64,000 nucleotides of DNA from Paracidovorax anthurii (GTDB lineage Bacteria > Pseudomonadota > Gammaproteobacteria > Burkholderiales > Burkholderiaceae_C): positions 124,001-188,000 of the forward strand of contig NZ_QLTA01000001.1 of NCBI RefSeq assembly GCF_003269065.1, read 5' to 3'. This document shows positions 19,783 through 27,142 of this stretch, in pieces. The position numbers and the translations under genes are program-made. How positions within the stretch are numbered: position 1 is the first letter of the stretch; every line of letters starts with the position of its first letter. The notes under the pieces were generated by a model. It ran no database searches. It saw only the letters and a program-made list of their open reading frames with translations, and was not told the origin of the DNA.

Positions 19783-20280
19783 ATGTTCGACGTGCAAAGA
19801 ATCCGCAAGACCCTGGTATGGGGCATTCCGCTATACCTCGGTCTGACGGCAGGCTCCCTTTTGATGATCGCGCACATGATCGTGCCGACCATCATGGGCA
19901 TCGCGGCGCAGGCCCCCGCCGTGCGCATTGCCCCAGCCGTCCAGGTGACGCCCTTCATTGCGGCCTTCTGCCTCCTGGGCATCGTGGTCGCGTCCATGCG
20001 TGCGATCCCCTGCAGCAGCAGAGCCATCCAACCATTCGAGCGGGCATTCATCATCACGGTGTTGGCGGGAGGAGTGGCCACGCTCCTGATTCCAGTGACT
20101 GCGTTGATTTCACGCCACTACATGCCCAGCCTGGGCTATTCAGCATGCCATGCCCTGCAAGGCAATCCCACGCTCTGGTTCACGGACTGGGTGCGCGATC
20201 CGGCGTGGTGCGTCCAGGGCAAGAGCCTGGAGTGGGTGAACGAGCAGGCCCGCCGACCGGCCCCATCGCCCCCCCGCTGA
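19783..20280 (+). CDS. Small polytopic membrane protein, probable immunity partner
   Basis: 165 residues with four likely membrane segments: about 10-32, 50-70, 83-105 and one weaker segment. Two cysteines sit in an extracytoplasmic-type ending, LGYSACHALQGNPTLWF and WVRDPAWC; a C-terminal WVxDPxxC is reminiscent of DUF1240-like membrane immunity proteins, a resemblance from memory only. It starts 42 bp after the putative pore-forming toxin in the same direction and has visibly lower GC than the surrounding chromosome. Membrane toxins are normally neutralised by inner-membrane proteins, which fits. No enzyme motif is present. Confidence 0.5.
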   Translation: MFDVQRIRKTLVWGIPLYLGLTAGSLLMIAHMIVPTIMGIAAQAPAVRIAPAVQVTPFIAAFCLLGIVVASMRAIPCSSRAIQPFERAFIITVLAGGVATLLIPVTALISRHYMPSLGYSACHALQGNPTLWFTDWVRDPAWCVQGKSLEWVNEQARRPAPSPPR

Positions 20281-20294
20281 CGCGGCAGCCCGCG

Positions 20295-20744
20295 ATGGAG
20301 CCGGCAACGGCACGAACCTCCATCCGCCGCGATGCCCTGAAAAAGCCGCGCCCCTGGGCGCCGCTGGAACCCCGTGACGCCCGCCGCAAGAAGTACCACT
20401 GGGACAAGGTACTAACCCTGCGCAGTGGCATCCACGACCAGCAGTTGGGCGACGACGCCGTGGCCGTGGGCACGAATGCCAACCACGGCGCCATCCATCC
20501 GTTCGGGGGAGAGATCGAGCAGCCCGCGCGCGCGGCCACCGTGCGCTATCGCAGTGTGGCTGGGCAGGTGCTCTTCGCTGGCCGCAAGCACAAGCGGGCG
20601 ACGGAGCGGGCCGTCACGATCCCCGCGCACGTGGTGCGCATTCCGGCGCGGCAGTACCTGGGCATCAGCGCGGCAGACGATGCGGAGGTTCGGGAGGTCA
20701 TTCGGGAGTGGGCGACCGAGCGTGGGCTGGGGCGGTCGGTTTGA
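20295..20744 (+). pseudogene. Remnant of a phage virion morphogenesis (Mu gpG-like tail completion) gene
   Basis: The frame contains PWAPLEPRDARRKK, DKVLTLRSGIHDQQ, AVGTNANHGAIHPFGG, then EIEQPARAATVRY and VRIPARQYLGISAADDAEV. This order (WAPL, resistance of lysine-rich loop, GTN..YA..HQFGG, PAR.FLG.S..D) is the signature of phage tail completion proteins of the gpG/Phage_tail_S family. Intact members have about 150-230 residues with an extra N-terminal helical region, which is missing here, and no other tail gene is nearby. It is best read as a degraded prophage fragment within the island; a short expressed product cannot be excluded. Confidence 0.7.
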
Positions 20745-20931
20745 CTGACGCCAGGGGCAGTAAACCCACAGCCAGGACCACGCAGGCCGGCGATGGGGGT
20801 GTTGCCAATCACAACAATTCTGCGATGGCTTTGTAAGGATCGTGCAAGGTGGCATGGCAGTAATGCCGACCGCTGGCGGGAGGCCAGCGAGCCGCGGCGG
20901 TACTGTCCTGCGGCGTCCACCACAAGACCCT

Positions 20932-21486
20932 ATGCCTGACATTGCCCTTTCCTGCCGCCGCGATGGTTGCGGCACGCCCGTTGAGACTTCCGACGCAGGC
21001 GCCATCAGCCATCTCATGTACCAGTTCCGAAAGCTCTATCGCCAGTCCACCCTGGCCGCCGACAATGCGGCCCAATATTGGGCGGACGTTGCCGCCACGT
21101 CGGACAGCCCGCTCGCTCCCCTGGCCCACGTGCCCGGTGTGTTTGCGGCCCTCTGGACTCCGGATGTGGCGCCGACCACGGCCACTGTGCTCGGTGCGGC
21201 GGGTTACGGATTCGCGGCTCTGCCAAAGCACCTTATCCACTTCACGACGGAGGCGGGGGCAGCGGGAATTGCGCGCACCGGCGTCATCAATGCGAGCCGC
21301 GCTGGATCGCATGGCATTTTTGGCCCAGGTGTCTATATGGCGAGATTCGGCCTGCCCTTGAACATGATGATCAAGGAAGTGGCGACAGTGCCCATTTATC
21401 TGCCTACACCGGCCGGCACGGTGCGAATTCTCCCTTACCTGGTCTATGTGCGCTGGGGCAGTAGCGGTGTCAGGATCGCGAGATGA
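20932..21486 (+). CDS. Putative toxin with an ADP-ribosyltransferase-like (HYD1-type) C-terminal domain
   Basis: 184 residues from the chosen ATG (a GTG at 20842 would give 214). About 110 N-terminal residues of unknown type are followed by HLIHFTTEAGAAGIARTGVI, then HGIFGPGVYMARFG. The pattern hH-[FY]-T....hxxIxxxGxh...GxxGxGVYh resembles the HYD1-type ADP-ribosyltransferase toxins found at the ends of polymorphic toxins, with His/Thr and GVY as the NAD-site landmarks. It carries no recognisable export domain, so it may be a cargo effector. Its last four bases overlap the ATG of a 52-codon membrane protein. Confidence is moderate for the fold and low for the start. Confidence 0.5.
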   Translation: MPDIALSCRRDGCGTPVETSDAGAISHLMYQFRKLYRQSTLAADNAAQYWADVAATSDSPLAPLAHVPGVFAALWTPDVAPTTATVLGAAGYGFAALPKHLIHFTTEAGAAGIARTGVINASRAGSHGIFGPGVYMARFGLPLNMMIKEVATVPIYLPTPAGTVRILPYLVYVRWGSSGVRIAR

Positions 21487-21641
21487 AATTTCGCGGATTC
21501 GCTTTCTACGCCCGCTGGTTCAGTGCCGCCTTCGCCTGGACTTGCTGGGTCCTCGCCTATTTCTATTCGTGGTGGTGGCTGGTCCCGTCGCTTATTCCAT
21601 ACGTGCTCTGCAATAAATTCCTCGGTGACGGTGAGTCATGA
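21483..21641 (+). CDS. Small membrane protein overlapping the ADP-ribosyltransferase-like gene
   Basis: 52 codons beginning with an ATG that overlaps the preceding stop as ATGA (21483-21486). The product MKFRGFAFYARWFSAAFAW continues with CWVLAYFYSWWWLVPSLIP and ends NKFLGDGES. It is Trp/Phe/Tyr-rich with two short hydrophobic segments around an LVP turn. The overlap implies coupled translation with the toxin-like gene, a position often held by immunity proteins, but immunity to a cytoplasmic ADP-ribosyltransferase is normally soluble, so its job is open. Confidence 0.5.
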   Translation: MKFRGFAFYARWFSAAFAWTCWVLAYFYSWWWLVPSLIPYVLCNKFLGDGES

Positions 21642-21832
21642 CAAGGGCAGAAATGAAGATCAGGCGCCGTAGCCCGGCCATTGCTCCTCTGGCGTGTCTC
21701 AAATAGGGCTCTGGTTCCCAAGACTTTGCGGCTGCGGCCGCCGACCATGGCGGCATGCATCAACGCACCGCCACCAATACCGCGATCTGCACCGCCACAT
21801 AGGCATCAACCGTAGCGGTCGCTGCATGCGCT

Positions 21833-22789
21833 TACAGCCTGGCCACCCAGCCCTTCGCCATCGACATCTTCCAGCCCACCTACGGCCAGGCGCCCGGCAC
21901 GCTCACGCCCGGCTTCGACACCCGCGACCGCCAGCGCGCCACGGGCCTGTTCGTGCAGGACCAGATCGACCTGACCGACCGCTGGAAGCTGCTGGCGGGC
22001 GTGCGCTTCGACCAGTTCCACCAGGACTACGAGAACCGCCTCGCGGGCACGACGCAGGTCCAGAAGCACTCGGCCACCACGCCGCGCGCGGGCCTGACCT
22101 ACCTGCTGAGCGACCGCGCCTCGCTCTACGTGTCGGCCGGCCGCTCGTTCCGCCCCAACACCGGCGCGGACGAGAGCGGCGGCGCCTTCGCCCCGCAAAA
22201 GGGCAAGGCCTTCGAGGCCGGCGCCAAGTGGCAATCGGCCGACCAGCGCCTGAGCGGCGCGGTGGCCCTGTTCGACATCCGCAAGACCAACGTGCTCACG
22301 CGCAGCCCCACCAACGCCAACTTCAACATCGCCGCCGGCGAGGTGCGCAGCCGCGGCGCCGAGGCCGACCTCGCGGGGCGGCTGGACGCGCACTGGCGCC
22401 TCTCGGCCAACCTCGCCTACACCGACACCGAGGTCACGCGCGACAACAACCCCGCGCTGCTCGGCAAGCGCCTGGCCAACATCCCGCGCGTGAGCGCCGG
22501 CCTCTTCGCCATCCGCGAGGACCGGCTCGCCTCCGGCGGGCGCTACGGCCTGGGCGGCGGCCTCGTGCACGTGGGCGAGCGCACGGGCACCGCCACCGAC
22601 ACCTACCGCCTGCCCGCCTACACCACCGCGCGCCTGACCGGCTACTGGCAGATCGACCCGCGCACGCGCCTCACGCTGGACGTGCACAACCTGTTCGACA
22701 AGACCTACTACACCGCCTCCTGGGGCGCGATCACCGTGCTGCCCGGCCTGGGGCGGCAGGTGGTGGCGGGCGTGCAGGTGCAGTTCTGA
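21833..22789 (+). pseudogene. 5'-truncated TonB-dependent siderophore receptor
   Basis: The frame from 21833 reads YSLATQPFAIDIFQPTY, then RQRATGLFVQDQIDLTD and the complete C-terminal half of a ferrichrome/FhuA-type barrel, with HNLFDKTYY and a terminal Phe (VAGVQVQF). About 318 residues remain of a usual 700-plus: signal peptide, plug domain and the first barrel strands are gone. In-frame TAG at 21800-21802 closes the frame just upstream, and the homology begins about 30 bases after it. The break coincides with the right edge of the lower-GC island, so an insertion or deletion there probably removed the 5' half. The GC content is that of the normal chromosome. Confidence 0.85.
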
Positions 22790-22795
22790 AGCCGG

Positions 22796-22830
22796 CCCCC
22801 CGGGCGGCTGCTCCGCGGCCACCCGGGGGG
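22796..22830 (+). terminator. Strong hairpin after the truncated receptor gene
   Basis: CCCCCCGGGCGGC pairs with GGCCACCCGGGGGG across a short loop, starting 6 bp after the receptor stop codon. No U-run follows. It is likely the original terminator of the receptor gene. Confidence 0.5.
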
Positions 22831-22924
22831 ATCGCGGCGCCGGCTGCAGGCATCGCGGATGGTGCGATGCACCATCGAAGGCGGGGATGCGCCGGGAAAA
22901 TGAAAAAAGCGCCCTTCAGCCCCA

Positions 22925-23000
22925 GAATCCAGGCCAGACCGGCGCCATGTCGCCGTCGATATTGGCTTTATAGCTATCAATAACATAGCAGACAGTAAAA
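22925..23000 (-). repeat. Dispersed intergenic repeat, copy 3
   Basis: On the minus strand: GCTATGTTATTGATAGC, then ATCGACGGCGACATGGCGCC and GGCCTGGATTCTG. It has the ATAGC block and the exact CGGCGACATGG core of the family, in the gap before the polyphosphate kinase gene. Confidence 0.6.
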
Positions 23001-23064
23001 CGCCACAGCCCCGGCCGGTTGCTCCACAATCGCGGACACCCCGCCACCGCCCGGAGACACCCGC

Positions 23065-23949
23065 ATGGCCCCGCCTTCCCGCGCATTCGACATCCGCGAC
23101 ACGGACACCGCCAGGATCTGGCGGCGCTGGCAGCCGGGCGGGCCGGCGCCGGGCAAGGGCGCCGATGCCGCGGCGCCGTTCTCGCTGGCGGCCTTCGATC
23201 CGGCCGCCAAGCCTTTTTCGAGCGGCGAGAAGGCGAAGGACAAATCCGCCGTGGAGGCCCTGGCCGCCGAGATCGACCGGCTGCAGGGCGTGCTCTACGC
23301 CGACCGCCGCTTCAAGCTCCTCGTCGTGCTGCAGGGCATGGATGCCTCGGGCAAGGACGGCACGGTGCGCGGCGTGTTCGGCCGGGCGAGCCCGCTGGGC
23401 GTGCGCGCGGTGAGCTGGAAGGCCCCCACCGCCATCGAGCGCGCGCACGACTACCTCTGGCGCATCCACGCGCAGGCGCCCGGCGCGGGCGAGATCGCGG
23501 TCTTCAACCGCAGCCACTACGAAGACGTGCTCGTGCCCGTGGTCAACGGGGAAATCACCGACGCGCAGCACCGCCAGCGCCTCGCGCACATCAACGACTT
23601 CGAGCGCATGCTGGCCGAGACGGGCACCGTCATCCTCAAGTTCATGCTGCGCATCGGCCGGGACGAGCAGCGCAAGCGCCTGCAGGAGCGGCTCGACGAC
23701 CCGGCCAAGCACTGGAAGTTCGAGCCCGGCGACCTCGCCGTGCGCCGCCAGTGGGACGACTACGAGCGCGCCTACGAGGCCCTGCTGCCCGCCACCCACA
23801 CGCCCTGGGCGCCCTGGACCATCGTGCCCGCCGACTCCAAGACGCACCGCAACCTCATGATCGCCACGCTCCTGCGCGGCGTGCTGGACGGGCTGGACCT
23901 GCGCTACCCCGAGGGCGATCCGGCCCTGGCCCACGTGCGCGTGGAGTAG
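23065..23949 (+). CDS. ppk2: Polyphosphate kinase 2 family protein
   Basis: 294 residues, single PPK2 domain. The Walker A motif is in LQGMDASGKDGTVRG (about residues 90-104), the Walker B region in FNRSHYEDVLVP, and the lid module in GRDEQRKRLQERLDDPAKHWKF. PPK2 enzymes transfer phosphate between polyphosphate and nucleotides; single-domain members of this length usually make ADP or ATP (class I or III) from AMP or ADP, but the class cannot be fixed by eye. Cytoplasmic. Transcribed alone in front of glutamate dehydrogenase (123 bp gap). Confidence 0.92.
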   Translation: MAPPSRAFDIRDTDTARIWRRWQPGGPAPGKGADAAAPFSLAAFDPAAKPFSSGEKAKDKSAVEALAAEIDRLQGVLYADRRFKLLVVLQGMDASGKDGTVRGVFGRASPLGVRAVSWKAPTAIERAHDYLWRIHAQAPGAGEIAVFNRSHYEDVLVPVVNGEITDAQHRQRLAHINDFERMLAETGTVILKFMLRIGRDEQRKRLQERLDDPAKHWKFEPGDLAVRRQWDDYERAYEALLPATHTPWAPWTIVPADSKTHRNLMIATLLRGVLDGLDLRYPEGDPALAHVRVE

Positions 23950-24072
23950 CACCCGCGCCAACTTATGCAACAGACGCATAACGCCGTGCCACTCCGGCCT
24001 TGGACAGCGCCGGGGGGCCGGGCATAAGCTTTGCGTCTGCACAGATTCCCTTCAACCAGGACCTCTCCTCCC

Positions 24073-25386
24073 ATGTCGAACCACGACGCATCGAACGCCG
24101 CGCCCCTGCAGACGCACCCCCTGCCCTCCTACCTGCAGGCCGACAACCTCGGCCCCTGGGGCATCTACCTGCAACAGGTGGACCGCGTGACCCCCTACCT
24201 CGGCAGCCTCGCGCGCTGGGTGGAAACGCTCAAGCGGCCCAAGCGCGCGCTGATCGTGGACGTGCCGCTTGAGCTGGACAACGGCACCATCGCCCACTTC
24301 GAGGGCTACCGCGTGCAGCACAACACGAGCCGCGGCCCCGGCAAGGGCGGCGTGCGCTTCCACCAGGACGTCACGCTCTCCGAGGTGATGGCCCTCTCGG
24401 CCTGGATGTCGGTCAAGAACGCGGCCGTGAACGTGCCCTACGGCGGCGCCAAGGGCGGCATCCGCGTCGATCCCAAGACGCTCTCGCGCGCAGAGCTGGA
24501 GCGCCTCACGCGCCGCTACACGAGCGAGATCGGCATCATCATCGGCCCCTCCAAGGACATCCCCGCGCCTGACGTCAACACCAACGGCCAGATCATGGCC
24601 TGGATGATGGACACCTACTCCATGAACGTGGGCTCCACCGCCACCGGCGTGGTCACCGGCAAGCCGGTGGACCTGGGCGGCTCGCTGGGCCGCGTCGAGG
24701 CCACGGGTCGCGGCGTGTTCACGGTGGGCGTCGAGGCCGCCAAGCTCACGGGCCTGGCGATCGCCGGTGCCCGCGTGGCCGTGCAGGGCTTCGGCAACGT
24801 GGGCGGCATCGCCGCCAAGCTGTTCGCCGAGGCGGGCGCCAAGGTGGTGGCCGTGCAGGACCACACCGGCACCATCTTCAACGGCAACGGCGTGGACGTG
24901 CCCGCGCTGCTGGCCCACGTGAAGGCCCAGGGTGGCGTGGGCGGCTTCGCCGGCGCCGAGAAGATGAACCCCGCCGAGTTCTGGGGCGTGGACTGCGAGA
25001 TCCTGATCCCCGCGGCCCTGGAAGGCCAGATCACCAAGGACAACGCCGGCCAGATCAAGGCCAAGCTGGTGATCGAGGGCGCCAACGGCCCCACCACCCC
25101 CGAGGCCGACGACATCCTGAACGACAAGGGCGTGCTGGTGCTGCCCGACGTGATCGCCAACGCCGGCGGCGTGACGGTGAGCTACTTCGAATGGGTGCAG
25201 GACTTCTCCAGCTTCTTCTGGAGCGAGGACGAGATCAACGCCCGCCTCGTGCGCATCATGCAGGATGCCTTCGCCGGCATCTGGCACGTGGCCCAGGAAC
25301 ACAAGGTGAGCCTGCGCACCGCCACCTTCATCGTGGCCTGCCAGCGCATCCTGCACGCCCGCGAAATGCGCGGCCTGTACCCCTGA
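24073..25386 (+). CDS. gdhA: Glutamate dehydrogenase (Glu/Leu/Phe/Val dehydrogenase family)
   Basis: 437 residues, cytoplasmic oxidoreductase interconverting glutamate and 2-oxoglutarate plus ammonia. The substrate site has [11 protein letters not shown] and the catalytic Lys region [14 protein letters not shown] (around residue 130), [19 protein letters not shown], and the dinucleotide fold [21 protein letters not shown] near 235-255. The ATG at 24073 follows an AGGA-type ribosome site upstream (CAGGACCTCTCCTCCC). It is NAD-type by length and resemblance to catabolic GDHs, but cofactor choice is not certain. A strong terminator follows. Confidence 0.94.
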   Translation: MSNHDASNAAPLQTHPLPSYLQADNLGPWGIYLQQVDRVTPYLGSLARWVETLKRPKRALIVDVPLELDNGTIAHFEGYRVQHNTSRGPGKGGVRFHQDVTLSEVMALSAWMSVKNAAVNVPYGGAKGGIRVDPKTLSRAELERLTRRYTSEIGIIIGPSKDIPAPDVNTNGQIMAWMMDTYSMNVGSTATGVVTGKPVDLGGSLGRVEATGRGVFTVGVEAAKLTGLAIAGARVAVQGFGNVGGIAAKLFAEAGAKVVAVQDHTGTIFNGNGVDVPALLAHVKAQGGVGGFAGAEKMNPAEFWGVDCEILIPAALEGQITKDNAGQIKAKLVIEGANGPTTPEADDILNDKGVLVLPDVIANAGGVTVSYFEWVQDFSSFFWSEDEINARLVRIMQDAFAGIWHVAQEHKVSLRTATFIVACQRILHAREMRGLYP

Positions 25387-25438
25387 GCTTTCGCCCGGCC
25401 CCTTCCAGAAGGGGCCTGCTCCGTTTCGTGGAGCCTCG

Positions 25439-25474
25439 GCCACCGGCGCCCGCAAGGGCCTGGTGGCTTTTTTT
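25439..25474 (+). terminator. Intrinsic terminator after glutamate dehydrogenase
   Basis: GCCACC...GCCC, loop GCAA, GGGC...GGTGGC, then seven T residues (25468-25474), 53 bp after the gdhA stop. A smaller hairpin (GGCCCC/GGGGCC) precedes it. Confidence 0.9.
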
Positions 25475-25505
25475 CGGCCGCGCGGCGCAGGGCCCCGGGG
25501 GCCTG

Positions 25506-26618
25506 TCACGCGCCGGCGGAGCGCTGCGGCGCCATCACCCGCAGCGCCATGCAGAACGGCTGCTCGCAGGGCGCGCGGTCCGCGTACGGGCACCCCTGCA
25601 CATCGCACAGCGGCACGCCGCCCCGGCGCGCGGCCGCCTCGGCCTCCTCGTCCTCGCGGCGGTAGCCGCTCGCCTGCAGGGCCGCCATCTGCAGCCAGGG
25701 ATCGGTGCGCGCCACCGGCACCAGCCACTCGCGCCCGTAGAGCCCTGGCGGGGGCGGCGGCTGGAACTCCAGCGACAGCAGCGCGCTGCCGCGCACGCCG
25801 CCTGCGCCGGCCCCGTCCCGGCCCTGCAGCACCAGCGCGAACACCCCCGACTCCAGCTGGGCCGTGCGCCCCGGCAGCGGCACCGTCAGCGCGGCACCCG
25901 CGCCGGCACCGGCGGGCATTGGCGCCGTGCCGCCCCCGGCGGGCGGGGGAACCGCCGCGCCGCGCTGCAGCCACGCGGCCGGCGCCTGCAGCGTGAACGA
26001 GAACCCCCGCTCGCCATCCTCCGCGTGCACGCTGCCCTGCCCCACCAGCCAGGTCTGCAGCGCCGCCGCAGGACCCTGCAACGCGGCACCGGCCCGCAGC
26101 GCCTGGGCCTGCTCCGCCGTCCAGGGCTGGGCGGCCACCACGCGCAGGCCCCCGCCCGCCCCCGCGAGCTGGTGCGCCAGCATGCCGAGCAGTGCGCGCA
26201 TCGGTCCGGCGACGCCCCCGGCCGGCCAGGCACCGGCGGCCCCCGCCACGGGCGCCGCGCCCGGAGCGGACACCGGGGCGGCGACGCCTCCAGCGCCGGG
26301 GCTGGCGGGCGCCTGCCCGCCGGGGGACGCCCCGCGCCCCCCGGGCCCCGCCACCGCCGCGCCCGGGCCGCGCGATCCGGGCGGCAGCCCCGCCGCCGCC
26401 GCATCCGCCCGCGCACGCGCCTCCGGCGATACGCTGACGCGCTCGGCGGGCGGCGTGGCGGGTGTGGGGAGAGGGAGCGCGGAGGGCGTGGCCGGGGCTG
26501 GCGCGGTGCGGTCCCGGTCGGTGCCGAGCAGCATGTTCTGCCGCTGCAGCGCGGCTTCCGCCATCAGGCGTGCCAGGGGAGCCAGCGGCGGGCGTGGCGG
26601 ATCGATGGATGAAGGCAT
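25506..26618 (-). CDS. Unrecognised Ala/Pro/Gly-rich protein with a C-terminal four-cysteine motif
   Basis: 370 residues. The N-terminus (ARLMAEAALQRQNMLLGTD) is helical. Residues about 45-145 are a low-complexity Pro/Ala/Gly linker. The central part (GMLAHQLAGAGGGLRVVAAQ onward) and the strand-rich AQLESGVFALVLQGRDG region look folded. The C-terminus carries CDVQGCPYADRAPCEQPFC, a C-X4-C-X7-C-X4-C arrangement that could bind zinc or an Fe-S cluster. The overall layout recalls flagellar hook-length control proteins (disordered linker, folded C-terminal domain), but the FliK C-terminal signature is not visible, so no function is assigned. A candidate promoter lies about 370 bp upstream. Confidence 0.6.
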   Translation of the reverse strand: MPSSIDPPRPPLAPLARLMAEAALQRQNMLLGTDRDRTAPAPATPSALPLPTPATPPAERVSVSPEARARADAAAAGLPPGSRGPGAAVAGPGGRGASPGGQAPASPGAGGVAAPVSAPGAAPVAGAAGAWPAGGVAGPMRALLGMLAHQLAGAGGGLRVVAAQPWTAEQAQALRAGAALQGPAAALQTWLVGQGSVHAEDGERGFSFTLQAPAAWLQRGAAVPPPAGGGTAPMPAGAGAGAALTVPLPGRTAQLESGVFALVLQGRDGAGAGGVRGSALLSLEFQPPPPPGLYGREWLVPVARTDPWLQMAALQASGYRREDEEAEAAARRGGVPLCDVQGCPYADRAPCEQPFCMALRVMAPQRSAGA

Positions 26619-27142
26619 GGGGCGCGACCTTCCGGGTAGAGCCGGCCCCCGGGGCGGGCGGCCAGGGCCCGATTCTGCGGCGTGGCGCGGCTGGCCGCCA
26701 CCGCATCGGCCGGCGCTCGCGCGTGCCGTTCGGTGCCGGGGCGGGCACGCAGCCCGCCCACGGCCCGACGGCCCACGGTCAGCCCGCGCCCCAGGCGCGC
26801 CAGCCGCCGCGGATTTTTCGATCGCCTCATCCGGCTTCGCAATCAAAAAGATAACTGCGTTGCTTCGCCTGGCCGTGCTACAGCACTGTCTGCGGCTTCG
26901 CGCCTTGTTCTCTCTTTGATGGCAAATCCGTATCCGCGCTCCTCCCCCGCTCCCGGCCCGTGGTGCGGGCCGTCTGCGGGATTTATACCGAAGGTCCGTG
27001 AAAACGTGAACATTTGTAAACCATTGACCCCGGGCTGCAGTGCCGGCCCGCACGGCGTCAGCGCGACGTAAGAAAGCGCGGCTAATGCCAGCCCCACGGC
27101 GCCACGGCCCCATGGACGGCCGGCTCCCCGGTGGGCCGGCCG
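26619..27142. other. 524-bp intergenic region with a long leader and structured segment
   Basis: No gene is supported here. Between about 26810 and 26935 is a lower-GC stretch with CTGCGTTGCTTCGCC, a small GTGCT-AC-AGCAC hairpin and a second TTCGC repeat, which looks structured or repetitive. The right-hand part holds a minus-strand promoter candidate. Next to recQ the sequence is GC-rich with an imperfect GGCCGGC dyad near 27117-27142. Confidence 0.4.
26982..27010 (-). promoter_or_regulatory. Sigma-70-like promoter upstream of the four-cysteine protein gene
   Basis: On the minus strand TTCACG (27010-27005) and TATAAA (26987-26982) are separated by 17 bases. This would give a 5' leader of about 350 nt before the ATG at 26618. 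Confidence 0.5.

Noticed and set aside
18805-21641. A type VI secretion locus
   Set aside because: The toxin-like genes suggest it, but no VgrG, Hcp, PAAR, adaptor or structural gene is present, so delivery by type VI is not claimed.
21642-21832. Remnant of an insertion sequence at the receptor breakpoint
   Set aside because: No terminal inverted repeats, target duplication or transposase fragment could be made out in this 190-bp stretch.
22790-23064. A gene in the gap before polyphosphate kinase
   Set aside because: The gap holds a terminator-like hairpin and a dispersed repeat copy; the short frames across it have no coding character.
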